Below are positions 1 through 9,593 of a DNA stretch of 64,000 bases, piece by piece. Numbering within the stretch: position 1 is the first letter of the stretch; each line of letters begins with the position of its first letter. The position numbers and the translations under genes are program-made. This DNA comes from Microvirga sp. (GTDB lineage Bacteria > Pseudomonadota > Alphaproteobacteria > Rhizobiales > Beijerinckiaceae): positions 1-64,000 of the forward strand of contig JAPSLB010000026.1 in assembly GCA_031181145.1 (NCBI GenBank). Reading direction: 5' to 3'. Below the pieces are notes generated by a model. It saw only the letters and a list, made by a program, of their open reading frames with translations, had not been told where the DNA came from and did not search any database.

Positions 1-239
1 CGGCCCAGGATGTCTCCGATCGCCCCGAGGTTCAGGAGGCGCTTGCCCGAATGCACCGGATCGTCGCACAGCAGATGAGTCCTGGGACGGCCGGTGGGGG
101 CCTCAATGGAGCCCCCGGAGGTCGTGGCGGCGAGCAGCGCGGCCATTCCATGGATTCCCTGAAGACCCCTGCCCTGTCCGAGGGTAGCGGAGAAGCGCTC
201 GCCCTCGGACTGAGGGCAGTGCGGACCGCGGGTATCTGA
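1..239 (+). CDS. C-terminal end of an unrecognised protein (cut by window edge)
   Basis: The reading frame is open from the left edge to a TGA at 237-239, about 78 codons. The visible part starts with a short helical stretch (PEVQEALARMHRIVAQQM) and then runs into a low-complexity Gly/Ser-rich tail with no domain I can name. It may be the tail of a longer gene lying outside the window, or a chance open frame in GC-rich DNA. It would converge on the TetR gene that ends at 256. No function can be assigned. Confidence 0.3.
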   Translation, partial: AQDVSDRPEVQEALARMHRIVAQQMSPGTAGGGLNGAPGGRGGEQRGHSMDSLKTPALSEGSGEALALGLRAVRTAGI

Positions 240-255
240 CCCGGACATCATGAAT

Positions 256-909
256 TCAGGAGGGTTGCCCTGACTGGCCGGGGTGCTCGGCCGGCCTTGG
301 CAGGAGACCATTGAGCAGCAGATCCAAGGCAATCTCGAAATGCCTTTCCATATTGATGGGCCGACGATCCGAAAACAGAAGCATCGAAATGTTCAGGGAC
401 AAGGCCGGCGAAAGGAGGAGCTCTGGAAATTCCAGGAGCGAGGACTGGCGGATCTCGCCTTTCACAGCCCCGTCCTCCAGGCTCTGGCGCAGGCGTCTGA
501 CCACCGGTCCCATGAAGTTCTGGTGATGCTCGTCGATCAGTTCGGGGAAGCGGTTCGCCTCGGCGATCAGCAGACGGAAAATTTCCCGGCTCCGCGGGTC
601 CGTTGCAAGAATTCGATACAGGAAGCAAAGATAAGCGCGCAGGAACTCCACGGTTGAGGAGGCGCTGTTCTCCGCAAATTCCTCAGCTTGAATATGAACG
701 GGCCGCGAAAGTTCACGGACCATGGCCACGAAGACCTGTTCTTTGTTCTCGAAGTAGAAGTAGATCGTGCCCTTCGTGACGCCGGCCCTGGCGGCGACAT
801 CTTCTAAACGCGTGGCGGCATAGCCTTTCTGAACGAATTCGTCGAAGGCAGCCTCTAGGATCTCACCTGGGCGCTCTGCTTTGCGGCGGGCCCTTGCAGC
901 ACCGGCCAT
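256..909 (-). CDS. TetR/AcrR-family repressor next to an RND efflux operon
   Basis: This is a TetR-type regulator of 217 residues. A helix-turn-helix lies near residues 15-60 (EILEAAFDEFVQKGY, then DVAARAGVTKGTIYFYFENKEQVF, the classic TetR recognition helix), followed by an all-helical ligand-binding and dimer domain. The ATG at 909 is preferred because a purine-rich AAGGGGGG lies 5 bases upstream and it leaves a usual-length leader. An in-frame ATG at 957 with GGAGGAA 12 bases upstream would add 16 residues. The gene is divergent from the RND adaptor at 1159, and an inverted repeat typical of TetR operators lies between them. I infer that it represses the pump, and probably itself, until a toxic ligand binds. 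Confidence 0.88.
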   Translation of the reverse strand: MAGAARARRKAERPGEILEAAFDEFVQKGYAATRLEDVAARAGVTKGTIYFYFENKEQVFVAMVRELSRPVHIQAEEFAENSASSTVEFLRAYLCFLYRILATDPRSREIFRLLIAEANRFPELIDEHHQNFMGPVVRRLRQSLEDGAVKGEIRQSSLLEFPELLLSPALSLNISMLLFSDRRPINMERHFEIALDLLLNGLLPRPAEHPGQSGQPS

Positions 910-1092
910 AGTTGCCCCCCTTGTCTCCCGTTCGTCGTCGCTCGGGCCCGTCGGCATTGGCGTTCACTTCCTCCGGAACAGATCATCAGGCTCTTACAAA
1001 GGCAATCGATGCGTCAACAAGGGACAGGTCAGGCTGTTTCAGGCCGCTGTCAACGTCCTCTGGCAGAACAGCCGCCAATCGGGTGGTTTAAT

Positions 1093-1114
1093 ATTGACTA
1101 ACTGGTCAGTCAAT
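1093..1114. promoter_or_regulatory. TetR-type operator between the repressor and the RND pump
   Basis: A 22-bp dyad with perfect 7-bp arms, ATTGACT and AGTCAAT, lies in the divergent intergenic region about 45 bp before the efflux adaptor start. Two further base pairs match inside the arms. TetR repressors of RND pumps usually bind such TTGACT-type palindromes overlapping the pump promoter. The TTGAC half could also act as a -35 element. The dyad is seen in the sequence; its role is inferred. Confidence 0.65.
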
Positions 1115-1158
1115 AAATATAAGCGTGCACCATTTCCAAGAGTTGTGACGATTCCCCA

Positions 1159-2322
1159 ATGACCCGCTCCAATCTCCCGGTAGCCGCCCTCTGCCTGTCC
1201 GCAGCTCTGTTCCTCGGCCTGAATTCGGCTGCGAACGCCCAGCGACCGGGAGGAGGCCAAGCTCCGCCTCCGCAGGTGGCCGTAACCGAGATCGAGGCGA
1301 AGAAGGTTCCGGTCACCTACTCGTACGCCGCCCGGATCTCGGCTTTCCGCGAAGTGCAGGTGAGGGCCCGCGTCGGCGGCATTCTCCTGAAGCGGAACTT
1401 CACCGAGGGCGCGCAGGTCAATGCCGATCAGGTGCTCTTCGAGATCGATTCCGCGCCCTTCGAGGCGGAGCTTGCCCGCGCCAGGGCGCAGCTTCAGCAG
1501 GCTCAGGCGCAGCTCAATCAGGCCCGACGCGACGCCGAGCGCGCCCTGCAGCTCTTCGCAAGGGGCGCGGGCAGCGAGAAGTCGCGAGACGACGCGATAG
1601 CCGCGAAGGAACTTGCGGAAGCATCAGTCGCAGCAGCCCAGGCGCAGGTCCAGACCGCGCAGCTCAATCTCGACTACACGCATGTGAAGGCTCCGATCGG
1701 CGGCATCACCAGTCTGGAGCAGGTGCCGGAGGGCAGCCTGATCGGCACCAGCGGCGACAGCGGCCTGCTGACCTCGATCACCCAGCTTGACCCGGTCTAC
1801 GTGAACTTCGCCTTCGCCGACCGCGAGGGCGCCGAGATCCGCCGCCTTCTGAAGGCCCAGGACGAGGGCTCTCCGGCGCAGGAGCTCAAGGTGAAGATCA
1901 CCTTCGGGGATGGCGAGGTCTACGAACACGAGGGCACCATCGATTTTACGTCGAGCAGCATCGACACGGAAACCGGAACCCTGCAGGCCCGTGCCGTGGT
2001 GAGGAACCCCGATCATCGCCTCGTTCCCGGCCAGTTCGTGCGGGCGATCGTCACCGGTCTGACCTTGAACGACGCCATCGTGATCCCTGAGGCTGCCGTG
2101 ATGCAGGGGCCGCAGGGGCAGTTCGTCTATACGATCAACGGGAGCGGCAAGGCCGAAGTCCGTCCTGTCCAGCTCGACCGCCAGATCGAGGGCGGCTGGA
2201 TCGTGTCGTCGGGCCTGAAGGCAGGTGACAAGCTCGTTACCGAGGGCGTCATCAAAGTTCGCCCCGGAGCGCCTGTGACCGCGTCAGCGGCATCCACTCA
2301 TACCAATGTCGCGGTGAAGTGA
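1159..2322 (+). CDS. RND efflux periplasmic adaptor (membrane fusion protein, AcrA/MexA type)
   Basis: This 387-residue protein has an N-terminal signal sequence (hydrophobic [13 protein letters not shown], then ANAQ, a likely cleavage site near residue 28). A lipoyl half-motif follows ([17 protein letters not shown]), then an alpha-helical hairpin rich in Gln/Ala (about residues 110-165). The second lipoyl half is [12 protein letters not shown], and the beta-barrel and membrane-proximal domains end near residue 375. This is the AcrA/MexA order. It links the inner-membrane RND pump to an outer-membrane channel. No TolC-like gene is nearby, so an outer-membrane factor encoded elsewhere must be used. 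Its stop overlaps the start of the pump gene by four bases, so the two are co-translated. The TetR operator upstream suggests inducible expression. Confidence 0.93.
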   Translation: MTRSNLPVAALCLSAALFLGLNSAANAQRPGGGQAPPPQVAVTEIEAKKVPVTYSYAARISAFREVQVRARVGGILLKRNFTEGAQVNADQVLFEIDSAPFEAELARARAQLQQAQAQLNQARRDAERALQLFARGAGSEKSRDDAIAAKELAEASVAAAQAQVQTAQLNLDYTHVKAPIGGITSLEQVPEGSLIGTSGDSGLLTSITQLDPVYVNFAFADREGAEIRRLLKAQDEGSPAQELKVKITFGDGEVYEHEGTIDFTSSSIDTETGTLQARAVVRNPDHRLVPGQFVRAIVTGLTLNDAIVIPEAAVMQGPQGQFVYTINGSGKAEVRPVQLDRQIEGGWIVSSGLKAGDKLVTEGVIKVRPGAPVTASAASTHTNVAVK

Positions 2323-5300
2323 TGAACCCCCGCTTCTTCATCGACCGGCCCGTCTTTGCGGCCGTGATCTCGATCGTCATCGTTCTCGCCGGAGCTCTGG
2401 CGATCCGGGCGCTGCCGATCGCCCAGTATCCCGAGCTGACGCCGCCGCAGGTGGTCGTGAGCGCCACCTACCCGGGTGCAAGTGCCGAGACGGTGGCCCA
2501 GACCGTGGCGGCACCCCTCGAGCAGCAGATCAACGGCGTAGAGGGCATGCTCTACATGCAGTCCTCCAACTCCAGCAGCGGCACAATGCAGCTGACCGTG
2601 ACCTTCGCGCTGGGCACGGATCCGGACCAGGCCACCATCGACGTCAACAACCGGGTGCAACGCGCGACCCCGACCCTCCCGTCGGAGGTAACCCGGCAGG
2701 GCGTGACCGTCGCCAAGCGCTCGACGTCGATCCTGGGCATGGTCGCCATGTTCTCGACGGACCCGCGTTACGATCGCACCTATGTGGGCAATTACGCGCT
2801 TCTCAACGTCATCGATGAGCTCAAGCGCATTCCCGGTGTGGGCGACGCCTCGGCGCTCGGATCGCTCGACTACTCCATGCGCATCTGGCTGCGGCCGGAC
2901 AAGCTCGCCCAGTTCAACCTGACGCCGACGGAGGTCGCAGCCGCCATCCGCGAGCAGAACGCCCAATTCGCCGCCGGCCGCTTCGGCGACGAGCCTACCG
3001 ACAAGTCGGTCGCCTTCACCTATTCGGCTACGACCATGGGCCGCCTGCCGGACAAGGCGGCGTTCGAGAATATCATCCTGCGGTCCGACAAGAACGCGGC
3101 CGCGCTGCGCCTGAAGGACGTCGCCCGGGTCGAACTCGGCGCCCAGAGCTACACGGTCACGGCCGAACTCAACGGCACACCGGCCGTTCCGATCGCGGTC
3201 TACCTCCAGCCCGGCGCCAATGCACTGGCCACCATGGAGGCGCTGACCGCCCGCATGGAGGAGCTGAAGAAGGCCTTCCCCGAGGGAATCGACTATCAGA
3301 TCCCCTTCGATACGACCAAGTTCATCAAGGTCTCCGTCGAGGAGGTCCTCCACACCTTCATCGAGGCTATCGTGCTGGTCGTCGCTGTCGTGTTCCTGTT
3401 CCTGCAGAACTGGCGCGCCACGCTGATCCCGGTGATCGCGGTGCCCATCTCGATCATCGGCACCTTTGCCGGCATGTACCTGATGGGCTTCTCCATCAAC
3501 CTGCTGACCCTGTTCGGACTGGTTCTGGCCATCGGCATCGTTGTGGACGACGCCATCGTGGTGCTCGAGAACGTCGAACGCATCATGTCGACGGAGCATC
3601 TGCCGCCGCGCCAAGCCGCCATCAAGGCCATGGGCGAAGTCACCGGGCCGGTGATCGCCATCGTGCTGGTGCTGTGCGCCGTGTTCGTGCCCGTCACCTT
3701 CATGGGCGGCCTAGCCGGCGAGATGTACAAGCAGTTCGCCGTCACCATCGCGATCTCGGTGACGATCTCCGGCATCGTGGCCCTGACCCTCACGCCTGCT
3801 CTCTGCGCGCTGATCCTGAAGCCTGGGCACCAGCAGCCGGCCCTGCCGTTCCGCCTGTTCAACCGCGCTTTCGACGGGCTCACCGCTGGCTACACGGCCG
3901 GCGTGCGCTTCCTGGTGCGCCGCGTGGCGGTGGGCCTGCTGATCTCGGCAGGTGTGGTCGGCGTGACCGCGTACCTGTTCATGACCATTCCGGGCTCGCT
4001 CGTGCCGGACGAAGACCAGGGCGTCCTGTTCAGCGTCGCGGTCCTTCCGCCGGCGGCCTCGTTGAGCCGTACCCAGGCAGTGGTCGGCACGGCCAGTGAC
4101 AACTTTCGGAACCATCCGGCGGTGGAGAATGTATTCGCGGTGTCGGGCTTCGACCTGCTTTCGGGCGGTCTGAAGACCAGCGCCGGCACATCCTTTGTGT
4201 CGCTCACGGACTGGAACGAACGGCAGACGCCGGAACTCGATGCCCGCAAGCTGGCGGGTCCGTTCATCGGCATGAATGCCGGTATCAAGGACGGCATGGT
4301 ACTGGCCTTCAACCCACCGCCGATCATGGGCCTGAGCACCACGGGCGGCTTCGAGCTCTATCTGCAGGATCGCACCGGCGGCGGCGTGGCCAATCTGGCG
4401 GCGGCAACCGCGAAACTGGTCGAGGCTGCCTCCAAGCGCCCCGAACTCACCGGCGTGCGTACGACGTTCGACACGAGCGTGCCGCAGTACAAGATCGATC
4501 TCGACCGGGAGAAGGCGAAGGCCCTGAACGTGCCGATAAACTCGGTGTTCGAGGCCATGCAGAGCACGTTCGGCAACCTCTACGTCAACGACTTCACCTT
4601 GTTCGGGCGCAACTACCGCGTCATGCTGCAATCCGAGTCGAACTTCCGTCAGAGGCCGGACGATCTCAGGCACGTCTTCGTCAAGGCGGGCTCAGGCAGC
4701 ATGATCCCGCTCAGCACGCTGGTGAGCGTCGAGCGCGTCATCGGCCCCGATCAGCTCGAGCGCTTCAACGCTTTCAACGCCGCCAAGGTGACCGGCAATC
4801 CGGCCCCAGGCTACACCTCCGGGCAAGCCATCGCCGTCATGCAGGAGGTGGCGCGGGACGCGATGCCGGAGGGGTTCCAGATCGCCTGGACGGGTTCGGC
4901 CTATCAGGAGCTGGAAACGGGCGGCACCGGATCCCAGGCGATGATCTTCGGCCTCATCATGGTGTTCCTGATCCTGGCGGCACAATACGAGAAGTGGAGC
5001 CTGCCGCTGGCGGTGATCACGGCTGTTCCGTTCGCCCTGTTCGGCGCGCTGGTGGCGATCTGGCTGCGTGGATTGACCAACGACGTGTATTTCCAGATCG
5101 GCCTGGTCACGCTCATCGGCCTGGCGGCGAAGAACGCGATCCTGATCGTCGAGTTCGCGGTCCTGCGGCGTCAGGACGGGGTGAGCGCCGCGGAAGCGGC
5201 CATCGATGCAGCCCGGCTGCGTTTCCGTCCGATCGTGATGACCTCGCTGGCCTTCATCCTGGGTGTCGTGCCGCTCGCGATCTCGACGGGCGCGGGCTCC

Positions 5301-5468
5301 GCCAGCCGCCATTCAATCGGAACGGGCGTCATCGGCGGCATGCTGGCGGCGACCTTCATCGCGACGTTCCTGATCCCGATGTTCTACCGCATCATCGCAT
5401 GGCGCCAGCCGAAACCTCGCCCGGATGACGAGATGCTCCCGGCTCCGGCGGACGTGACGACATCTTGA
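2319..5468 (+). CDS. RND multidrug efflux pump, inner-membrane transporter (AcrB/MexB, HAE-1 family)
   Basis: The 1049-residue length is exact for AcrB-type proton-driven drug exporters. The N-terminus [20 protein letters not shown] is the standard first transmembrane helix. The proton-relay aspartates are present in [17 protein letters not shown] (TM4) and the paired lysine in [16 protein letters not shown] (TM10). Large periplasmic porter loops lie between TM1-TM2 and TM7-TM8, and the usual GSGSQAM-like entry to TM8 reads [30 protein letters not shown]. It exports hydrophobic drugs or bile-salt-like compounds from the periplasm and outer leaflet. It overlaps the adaptor gene by four bases. 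A second TetR gene follows in the same direction after a large palindrome. The actual substrates cannot be read from the sequence. Confidence 0.95.
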   Translation: MMNPRFFIDRPVFAAVISIVIVLAGALAIRALPIAQYPELTPPQVVVSATYPGASAETVAQTVAAPLEQQINGVEGMLYMQSSNSSSGTMQLTVTFALGTDPDQATIDVNNRVQRATPTLPSEVTRQGVTVAKRSTSILGMVAMFSTDPRYDRTYVGNYALLNVIDELKRIPGVGDASALGSLDYSMRIWLRPDKLAQFNLTPTEVAAAIREQNAQFAAGRFGDEPTDKSVAFTYSATTMGRLPDKAAFENIILRSDKNAAALRLKDVARVELGAQSYTVTAELNGTPAVPIAVYLQPGANALATMEALTARMEELKKAFPEGIDYQIPFDTTKFIKVSVEEVLHTFIEAIVLVVAVVFLFLQNWRATLIPVIAVPISIIGTFAGMYLMGFSINLLTLFGLVLAIGIVVDDAIVVLENVERIMSTEHLPPRQAAIKAMGEVTGPVIAIVLVLCAVFVPVTFMGGLAGEMYKQFAVTIAISVTISGIVALTLTPALCALILKPGHQQPALPFRLFNRAFDGLTAGYTAGVRFLVRRVAVGLLISAGVVGVTAYLFMTIPGSLVPDEDQGVLFSVAVLPPAASLSRTQAVVGTASDNFRNHPAVENVFAVSGFDLLSGGLKTSAGTSFVSLTDWNERQTPELDARKLAGPFIGMNAGIKDGMVLAFNPPPIMGLSTTGGFELYLQDRTGGGVANLAAATAKLVEAASKRPELTGVRTTFDTSVPQYKIDLDREKAKALNVPINSVFEAMQSTFGNLYVNDFTLFGRNYRVMLQSESNFRQRPDDLRHVFVKAGSGSMIPLSTLVSVERVIGPDQLERFNAFNAAKVTGNPAPGYTSGQAIAVMQEVARDAMPEGFQIAWTGSAYQELETGGTGSQAMIFGLIMVFLILAAQYEKWSLPLAVITAVPFALFGALVAIWLRGLTNDVYFQIGLVTLIGLAAKNAILIVEFAVLRRQDGVSAAEAAIDAARLRFRPIVMTSLAFILGVVPLAISTGAGSASRHSIGTGVIGGMLAATFIATFLIPMFYRIIAWRQPKPRPDDEMLPAPADVTTS

Positions 5469-5481
5469 TCTCCCATGCTCT

Positions 5482-5517
5482 GATCGCGAGCAGGCGATGC
5501 ATCGCCTGACCGCGATC
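5482..5517. repeat. 36-bp near-perfect palindrome after the RND pump gene
   Basis: Outer arms GATCGCG and CGCGATC enclose a perfect 16-bp palindrome at 5492-5507 (AGGCGATG then CATCGCCT). Only two of the eighteen pairs mismatch. It starts 13 bp after the pump stop codon and lies 33-70 bp before the most likely start of the next TetR gene. It could be an operator for that TetR protein or a terminator hairpin, although no T-tract follows. An upstream in-frame ATG of the TetR gene (5497) sits inside it, which argues against that start. Confidence 0.6.
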
Positions 5518-5550
5518 GGTTGTGAACACCATCTCGTGGCTTGCAAGCAA

Positions 5551-6093
5551 ATGACAGCGCAGCGCGACACCGCCTCGTCTTCCGCTCGTGATCGTATTCT
5601 GGATGCTGCCCAGAATCTGATCTGCGCCCAGGGCGTAGCGGGCTTTACGCTTGACGCGGTTGCCCAAGCGGCAAGGGTCAGTAAGGGCGGCCTCCTCTAC
5701 CACTTCAATTCCAAGGACAAGCTCATCTCCGATCTTCAATGTCGGATGGCGCTGCGGCTGGCGGAAAAGCTCAAGGATGCGGATTGCCGGTCAGAACCGC
5801 CCCTCCTGGCGTTCATCCGTTTGCTGCGCCATGATTTTGAATGCGGCGGACAACACTTCGCTCCGTTGCTGCTCGCCCGCGAGCGGCAGAGCCCCTCTTC
5901 GGAGCTGCAAGCGAGCATGGCATGTCTGATCCGGCGGAGCGGAGTCGTTGAAAACAAGAAGGCCGCCTTGCTTCTGTTCGCGTCCCTTGGCATGGTTCTT
6001 TCCAGTCTCGCCCGGCTGCCCTGTACCGACCTTCCACAGATCGCCGGGCTTTTTGACGAGATGGAAGCAATCGCTGCAGGGATCTCGGTCTGA
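5551..6093 (+). CDS. TetR-family transcriptional regulator
   Basis: This is a 180-residue regulator with the TetR DNA-binding fold at the N-terminus (DRILDAAQNLICAQGVAGFTL, then AVAQAARVSKGGLLYHFNSKDKLI). The C-terminal half, with a DLPQIAGLFDEMEAIAAGI end, resembles the TetR_C_37-like ligand domain that commonly accompanies RND pumps. The ATG at 5551 is preferred; an ATG at 5497 would add 18 residues but lies inside a palindrome. It follows the efflux pump in the same direction, so it may be a second repressor of the operon or an independent gene using the palindrome as its operator. It converges on the LysR gene. Confidence 0.85.
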   Translation: MTAQRDTASSSARDRILDAAQNLICAQGVAGFTLDAVAQAARVSKGGLLYHFNSKDKLISDLQCRMALRLAEKLKDADCRSEPPLLAFIRLLRHDFECGGQHFAPLLLARERQSPSSELQASMACLIRRSGVVENKKAALLLFASLGMVLSSLARLPCTDLPQIAGLFDEMEAIAAGISV

Positions 6094-6185
6094 CGGGACC
6101 TTGTCGGCAAATGAGATTTCCGCTTCTCCCAGAACATCGAGCGCTACCTGAGCAACTGCCGGAGGAGGGGAGGGGGATCGAAGAC

Positions 6186-7121
6186 TCATCCTGATGCAGG
6201 CTGGGCCTGTCGAAGCATGTTCGGCCCGAGTGCGGCCAGACACCATTCATCGACATAGCGTCGAAACTCACGCATGAACGTCGTGGCCAGTGCGGAGGCT
6301 GCGTGATGGGGCGCCCGGACGGCGACGAAGCCCGTGTCGATGAAAGGCGCAAAGGGCCTGATGACGATGTTCTTGTCGAGGAACTCTGCTGCCGAGTAAG
6401 GATCGACCAAGCTCACCCCTCCGCCTTCGGCCACGAGCAGACAGGCAATGTGCGACAGGGGCGTCTCAAGGGAGATCGTGCGCGGCACGTCGGCAAGCAC
6501 CGTGTCGACACGGGATCGGAAAAGGGTGCCTGGACCGATTCCGACGAAACGCTCGCCCCTCAGATCCGATGGTTTGATCGTCCTGCGCCGTGCCAGAGGA
6601 TGATCCTTTCGCATCACCGCAACCGTGGCGATCGGGATCGACTCGATTTCCAGTCCCGCGCGGTCGAGAGGGCTGTCGGCATAACCGAAATCGGCCTGAC
6701 CGCTTGCGACGGCATCGAGCACGAGGTGGGATGGAACCCCGCTGATCGAGATGTGGACGCCTGGCCGCTGAACCGAAAAACGGGCGATGAAGCGGGTGAG
6801 AATGCTTCCGGTCAGGGCGGGCATCGCGGCGATCCGGAGGGAGCCTGCCGTTTGAGCTCGGAGCGCTTGGGCGAAAGTGCCGATCCGCGACAGCCCGACG
6901 AAGGACCGCTCGACCTCCGCGAGCAGCGCCGTTGCCTCAGCCGTGGGGGCGACATGATTTCCGCGCCTCTCGAAGAGAACGAGACCGATGGCCTCTTCAA
7001 GGCTCTTGATCAGGCGACTGACGGCAGGCTGGGTTACGAAGAGGGCCTCGGCGGCCCTGGTGATGCTGCCGGTGAGCATCACGGTACGGAAGGCTTCGAT
7101 CTGCCGGAGACTGATATCCAT
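6186..7121 (-). CDS. LysR-family transcriptional regulator
   Basis: This is a 311-residue LysR protein. The winged helix-turn-helix covers residues 1-65 (LRQIEAFRTVMLTGSITRAAEALFVTQPAVSRLIKSLEE, a textbook LysR motif), followed by a linker helix and a two-lobed substrate-binding domain. Phrases such as SLRIAAMPALTGSILTRFI and GSGQADFGYADSPLD-like text place it close to regulators of amino-acid transport and catabolism (OccR/NocR-like), from memory of the family. It is divergent from the binding protein at 7276, and the shared 150-bp intergenic region holds a TAGG-N9-CCTA dyad. It probably activates the binding protein and oxidase genes in response to their substrate. Confidence 0.9.
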   Translation of the reverse strand: MDISLRQIEAFRTVMLTGSITRAAEALFVTQPAVSRLIKSLEEAIGLVLFERRGNHVAPTAEATALLAEVERSFVGLSRIGTFAQALRAQTAGSLRIAAMPALTGSILTRFIARFSVQRPGVHISISGVPSHLVLDAVASGQADFGYADSPLDRAGLEIESIPIATVAVMRKDHPLARRRTIKPSDLRGERFVGIGPGTLFRSRVDTVLADVPRTISLETPLSHIACLLVAEGGGVSLVDPYSAAEFLDKNIVIRPFAPFIDTGFVAVRAPHHAASALATTFMREFRRYVDEWCLAALGPNMLRQAQPASG

Positions 7122-7146
7122 GGTTCGTCCTGGCCAAGCATAACTT

Positions 7147-7163
7147 TAGGGCATGTCAGCCTA
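7147..7163. promoter_or_regulatory. Possible LysR binding dyad
   Basis: TAGG and CCTA form an interrupted palindrome with a 9-bp centre, 26 bp before the LysR start in the divergent intergenic region and next to an AT-rich TAATTAATT stretch. LysR proteins typically bind short T-N11-A dyads in such places. The assignment rests on position and symmetry only. Confidence 0.3.
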
Positions 7164-7275
7164 ATTAATTCTGATTTGACCTCATGAACAGGGCTGCATG
7201 ATTGTTGACGGGCTGGTCGGCGGGCTCTGCCGGATTGTCTGGCCGCGCGAAGGATAAACAAGAGGGACAGAAGGC

Positions 7276-8121
7276 ATGAGAACTTTGAAGGTCTTGGGAG
7301 CGGTCGCTCTCGGCGTGACGGTCATGGCGGGTGGAGCGCGTGCTCAGGATAGGATCGTCAAGATCGCGACGGAAGGCGCCTACGCGCCGTGGAACTTCAC
7401 GGGCGCGGGCGGCAAGCTGGAGGGCTTCGAGGTCGACCTCGCCCACGACCTGTGCGCCCGCATGAAGGTGAAGTGCGAGATCGTGGCCCAGGACTGGGAC
7501 GGCATCATCCCGGCGCTCCAGGCCAAGAAGTACGACGCCATCATGGCCGGCATGAGCATCACGGAAAAGCGCCTGGAGGCGATGAGCTTCTCCCGTCCCT
7601 ATGCGCTTCCGATCAACACGTTTGCCGTCAGCAGGGCCGGGGGCGTCGTCGAGCTGCCAGGAGACGGCAGGCGGATCGACCTGACCGCGGACGAGGCGGC
7701 CGGCAAAGCCGCGATTGCCGCCATGGCACCCGTTTTGAAGGGAAAGGTAATCGGCGTTCAAGGCTCGACGACGGCGTCGGCTTTCGCCGATCAGTACCTC
7801 AAGGGGCTGGTCGAGATCCGCGAGTACAAGACCACCGAGCAGCACGATCTTGATCTGGTCGCGGGTCGGATCGATGCCGTTCTGGCGAATATGACGGTCC
7901 TGACCGCATCGGTCGCCAAGCCGGAGATGAAGGACATCAGGCTCGCCGGGCCGACCCTTCTCGGAGGCCCCTTCGGACCAGGCATCGCCGTCGGTCTTCG
8001 CAAGGATGACGCGGATCTCAAGACAATGTTCGACGAGGCCATCGCGGCGGCTGCCGCCGACGGAACGATCAAGTCGCTCAGCATGAAGTGGTTCAAGGCC
8101 GACATTTCGCCACAGAACTGA
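7276..8121 (+). CDS. Polar amino-acid ABC transporter substrate-binding protein (family 3)
   Basis: This 281-residue protein starts with a Sec signal peptide (VLGAVALGVTVMAGGARAQ, cleavage near residue 24). The mature part begins VKIATEGAYAPWNF and continues EGFEVDLAHDLCARMKVKCEIVAQDWDGIIPAL, followed by AGMSITEKRLEAMSFSRPYA. These are the defining blocks of lysine/arginine/ornithine/opine-type periplasmic binding proteins. No permease or ATPase gene is near, so it is an orphan that must use components encoded elsewhere. Its neighbours, a divergent LysR and a downstream FAD amine oxidase, suggest a basic amino acid, polyamine or opine ligand. A strong hairpin follows the stop codon. Confidence 0.9.
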   Translation: MRTLKVLGAVALGVTVMAGGARAQDRIVKIATEGAYAPWNFTGAGGKLEGFEVDLAHDLCARMKVKCEIVAQDWDGIIPALQAKKYDAIMAGMSITEKRLEAMSFSRPYALPINTFAVSRAGGVVELPGDGRRIDLTADEAAGKAAIAAMAPVLKGKVIGVQGSTTASAFADQYLKGLVEIREYKTTEQHDLDLVAGRIDAVLANMTVLTASVAKPEMKDIRLAGPTLLGGPFGPGIAVGLRKDDADLKTMFDEAIAAAAADGTIKSLSMKWFKADISPQN

Positions 8122-8135
8122 GGGCGCACCACGAT

Positions 8136-8168
8136 GATGGCAGGATGGATCTGTCCCGTCCTGCCATC
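8136..8168. terminator. Hairpin after the binding-protein gene
   Basis: Perfect 10-bp arms GATGGCAGGA and TCCTGCCATC enclose a 13-base loop just after the stop at 8121. No T-tract follows, so it may stabilise the binding-protein mRNA or attenuate readthrough into the oxidase gene rather than terminate fully. Confidence 0.5.
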
Positions 8169-8192
8169 CCATGACGGAACGGGAAAAGGGCC

Positions 8193-9509
8193 ATGATGAG
8201 AACCGCCGCGAGACAAGCCTTTCCACAGTATCAGAACCGCTCCGGCTGGAACGCCCTGTTGCCGCCACGCGAGGTTCGTGACCGGGTTCCCACGTCCAGG
8301 AGCTTCGCCAGCGTGGTGATCGGCGCGGGCTATACCGGATTGGCCGCTGCTCGCCGGTTGGCGGAGCTCGAACCGGACCGGGAGGTGCTGATCATCGATT
8401 CCTCCGAGCTCGGTGAAGGGTCCGCCGGCCGCAACTCCGGTTTCCTGTCCTGCGGCCCCAATGAGCCGCGCGCCAATCGTCACGGAACCGTCGACGAGGC
8501 TGCTGCCCGGCAGATCCGGATTTACAAGGCGGGTTTGGACTGGCTGCGTTCGCTCGTCGAGACGCACCGGATCGATTGCGGCTGGGACGAGAGCGCTCCC
8601 CGTCTTCATGCCGCCGCAACTCCCGCCGGCGAGCGCAGGGTCCGTGCGTCATGCAGCAAGAACAGGCGCTGGGGGATCGAGTGCGCGGAATTCGACCGAT
8701 CCGAACTCACCCGCATGGTCGGGACGGATTATTACCGTTACGGCTACAGGCCGGAGAGCACAGCCTATGTGCAGCCCGCCGCGTTAGTCCGCGGCTTGGG
8801 GGATACGCTGCCTGCGGCCGCCCGCCTGCTGGAGCGAACACCAGTTCTAAAAGTCGAGGGAAAGGGTCCATTCACGATCGTCACCTCGCGAGGGGATTTC
8901 AAGGCGGATCGCGTCCTGATCGCCAACAATGTCCACGCCCGCGCGCTTGGGCTGCTGCGCGACCGCATGATTGCAATCTACACCTATGCCGCCCTGACGC
9001 CCGAACTGGATCCGTCAGAGCTGGCGCGTTTGGGCGAGCTGCCGCAATGGGGTGTGATCCCGGGCCACCGGATGGGCACGACGCTGCGCAAGTTCCAGAA
9101 CACGCGCTTCCTTGTTCGTAGCGGCGATTCATACGAGCGCGAGATGCCGACGGCCCGTGTGCGCGAGATGCTGACCGAGCTCTATCGCCGCCGCTTTCCG
9201 CAGATGGCCTCTCACGTCTTCGAACATGTCTGGGGCGGCGTGACGGCCATTACCCACAATGGCGGGCTCTATTTCGGGCAGGTGCGGCCTGGCCTCTATG
9301 CTGCCGCAGGCTGCAACGGGTCCGGCGTGGTCCGTGGCACTATTCAGGGGAAATTGTTGGCCGAGATGGCCTGCGGCAGCCAGTCCGCGCTTCTGTCGGA
9401 TCGGCTTGCCCTTGAAGGACCTAATTGGATTCCCCCCGAGCCGTTCCGGAGCATCGGAGTCATGTCGAGTATCGCACTGGAGCAGTTTCAGGCCGGCCTG
9501 GAGCGGTAA
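8193..9509 (+). CDS. FAD-dependent amine/amino-acid oxidoreductase (DAO family, PuuB-like)
   Basis: This is a 438-residue flavoprotein. The FAD dinucleotide-binding fold sits near residues 35-70 (SVVIGAGYTGLAAARRLAEL, acidic strand end IIDSSELGEGSAGRNSGFLS). The central substrate domain is typical of D-amino-acid oxidase-like enzymes, and the C-terminal flavin motif is GLYAAAGCNGSGVVRGTIQGKLLAE. Such enzymes (gamma-glutamylputrescine oxidase, opine or sarcosine oxidases) oxidise a C-N bond to an imine, which hydrolyses to an aldehyde or keto acid plus ammonia. The N-terminus (residues 1-33, ending LPPREVRDRVPTSRSF) matches the PuuB-like subgroup, which carries a similar lead. Its place after an amino-acid binding protein suggests that it degrades the imported ligand. 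The exact substrate is unknown. Confidence 0.85.
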   Translation: MMRTAARQAFPQYQNRSGWNALLPPREVRDRVPTSRSFASVVIGAGYTGLAAARRLAELEPDREVLIIDSSELGEGSAGRNSGFLSCGPNEPRANRHGTVDEAAARQIRIYKAGLDWLRSLVETHRIDCGWDESAPRLHAAATPAGERRVRASCSKNRRWGIECAEFDRSELTRMVGTDYYRYGYRPESTAYVQPAALVRGLGDTLPAAARLLERTPVLKVEGKGPFTIVTSRGDFKADRVLIANNVHARALGLLRDRMIAIYTYAALTPELDPSELARLGELPQWGVIPGHRMGTTLRKFQNTRFLVRSGDSYEREMPTARVREMLTELYRRRFPQMASHVFEHVWGGVTAITHNGGLYFGQVRPGLYAAAGCNGSGVVRGTIQGKLLAEMACGSQSALLSDRLALEGPNWIPPEPFRSIGVMSSIALEQFQAGLER

Positions 9510-9593
9510 GGCCCGTGCGACAGGATCCTCTCACGCATCGACGGTGATCATCTTGGGACGCGACCTGTGTGCCGGGTGCGCCATGGCGGCATC

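Noticed and set aside
2298-3614. 438-codon open frame antisense to the RND pump gene
   Set aside because: Charged, repetitive antisense text with no motif; the plus strand is a full-length AcrB-type gene.
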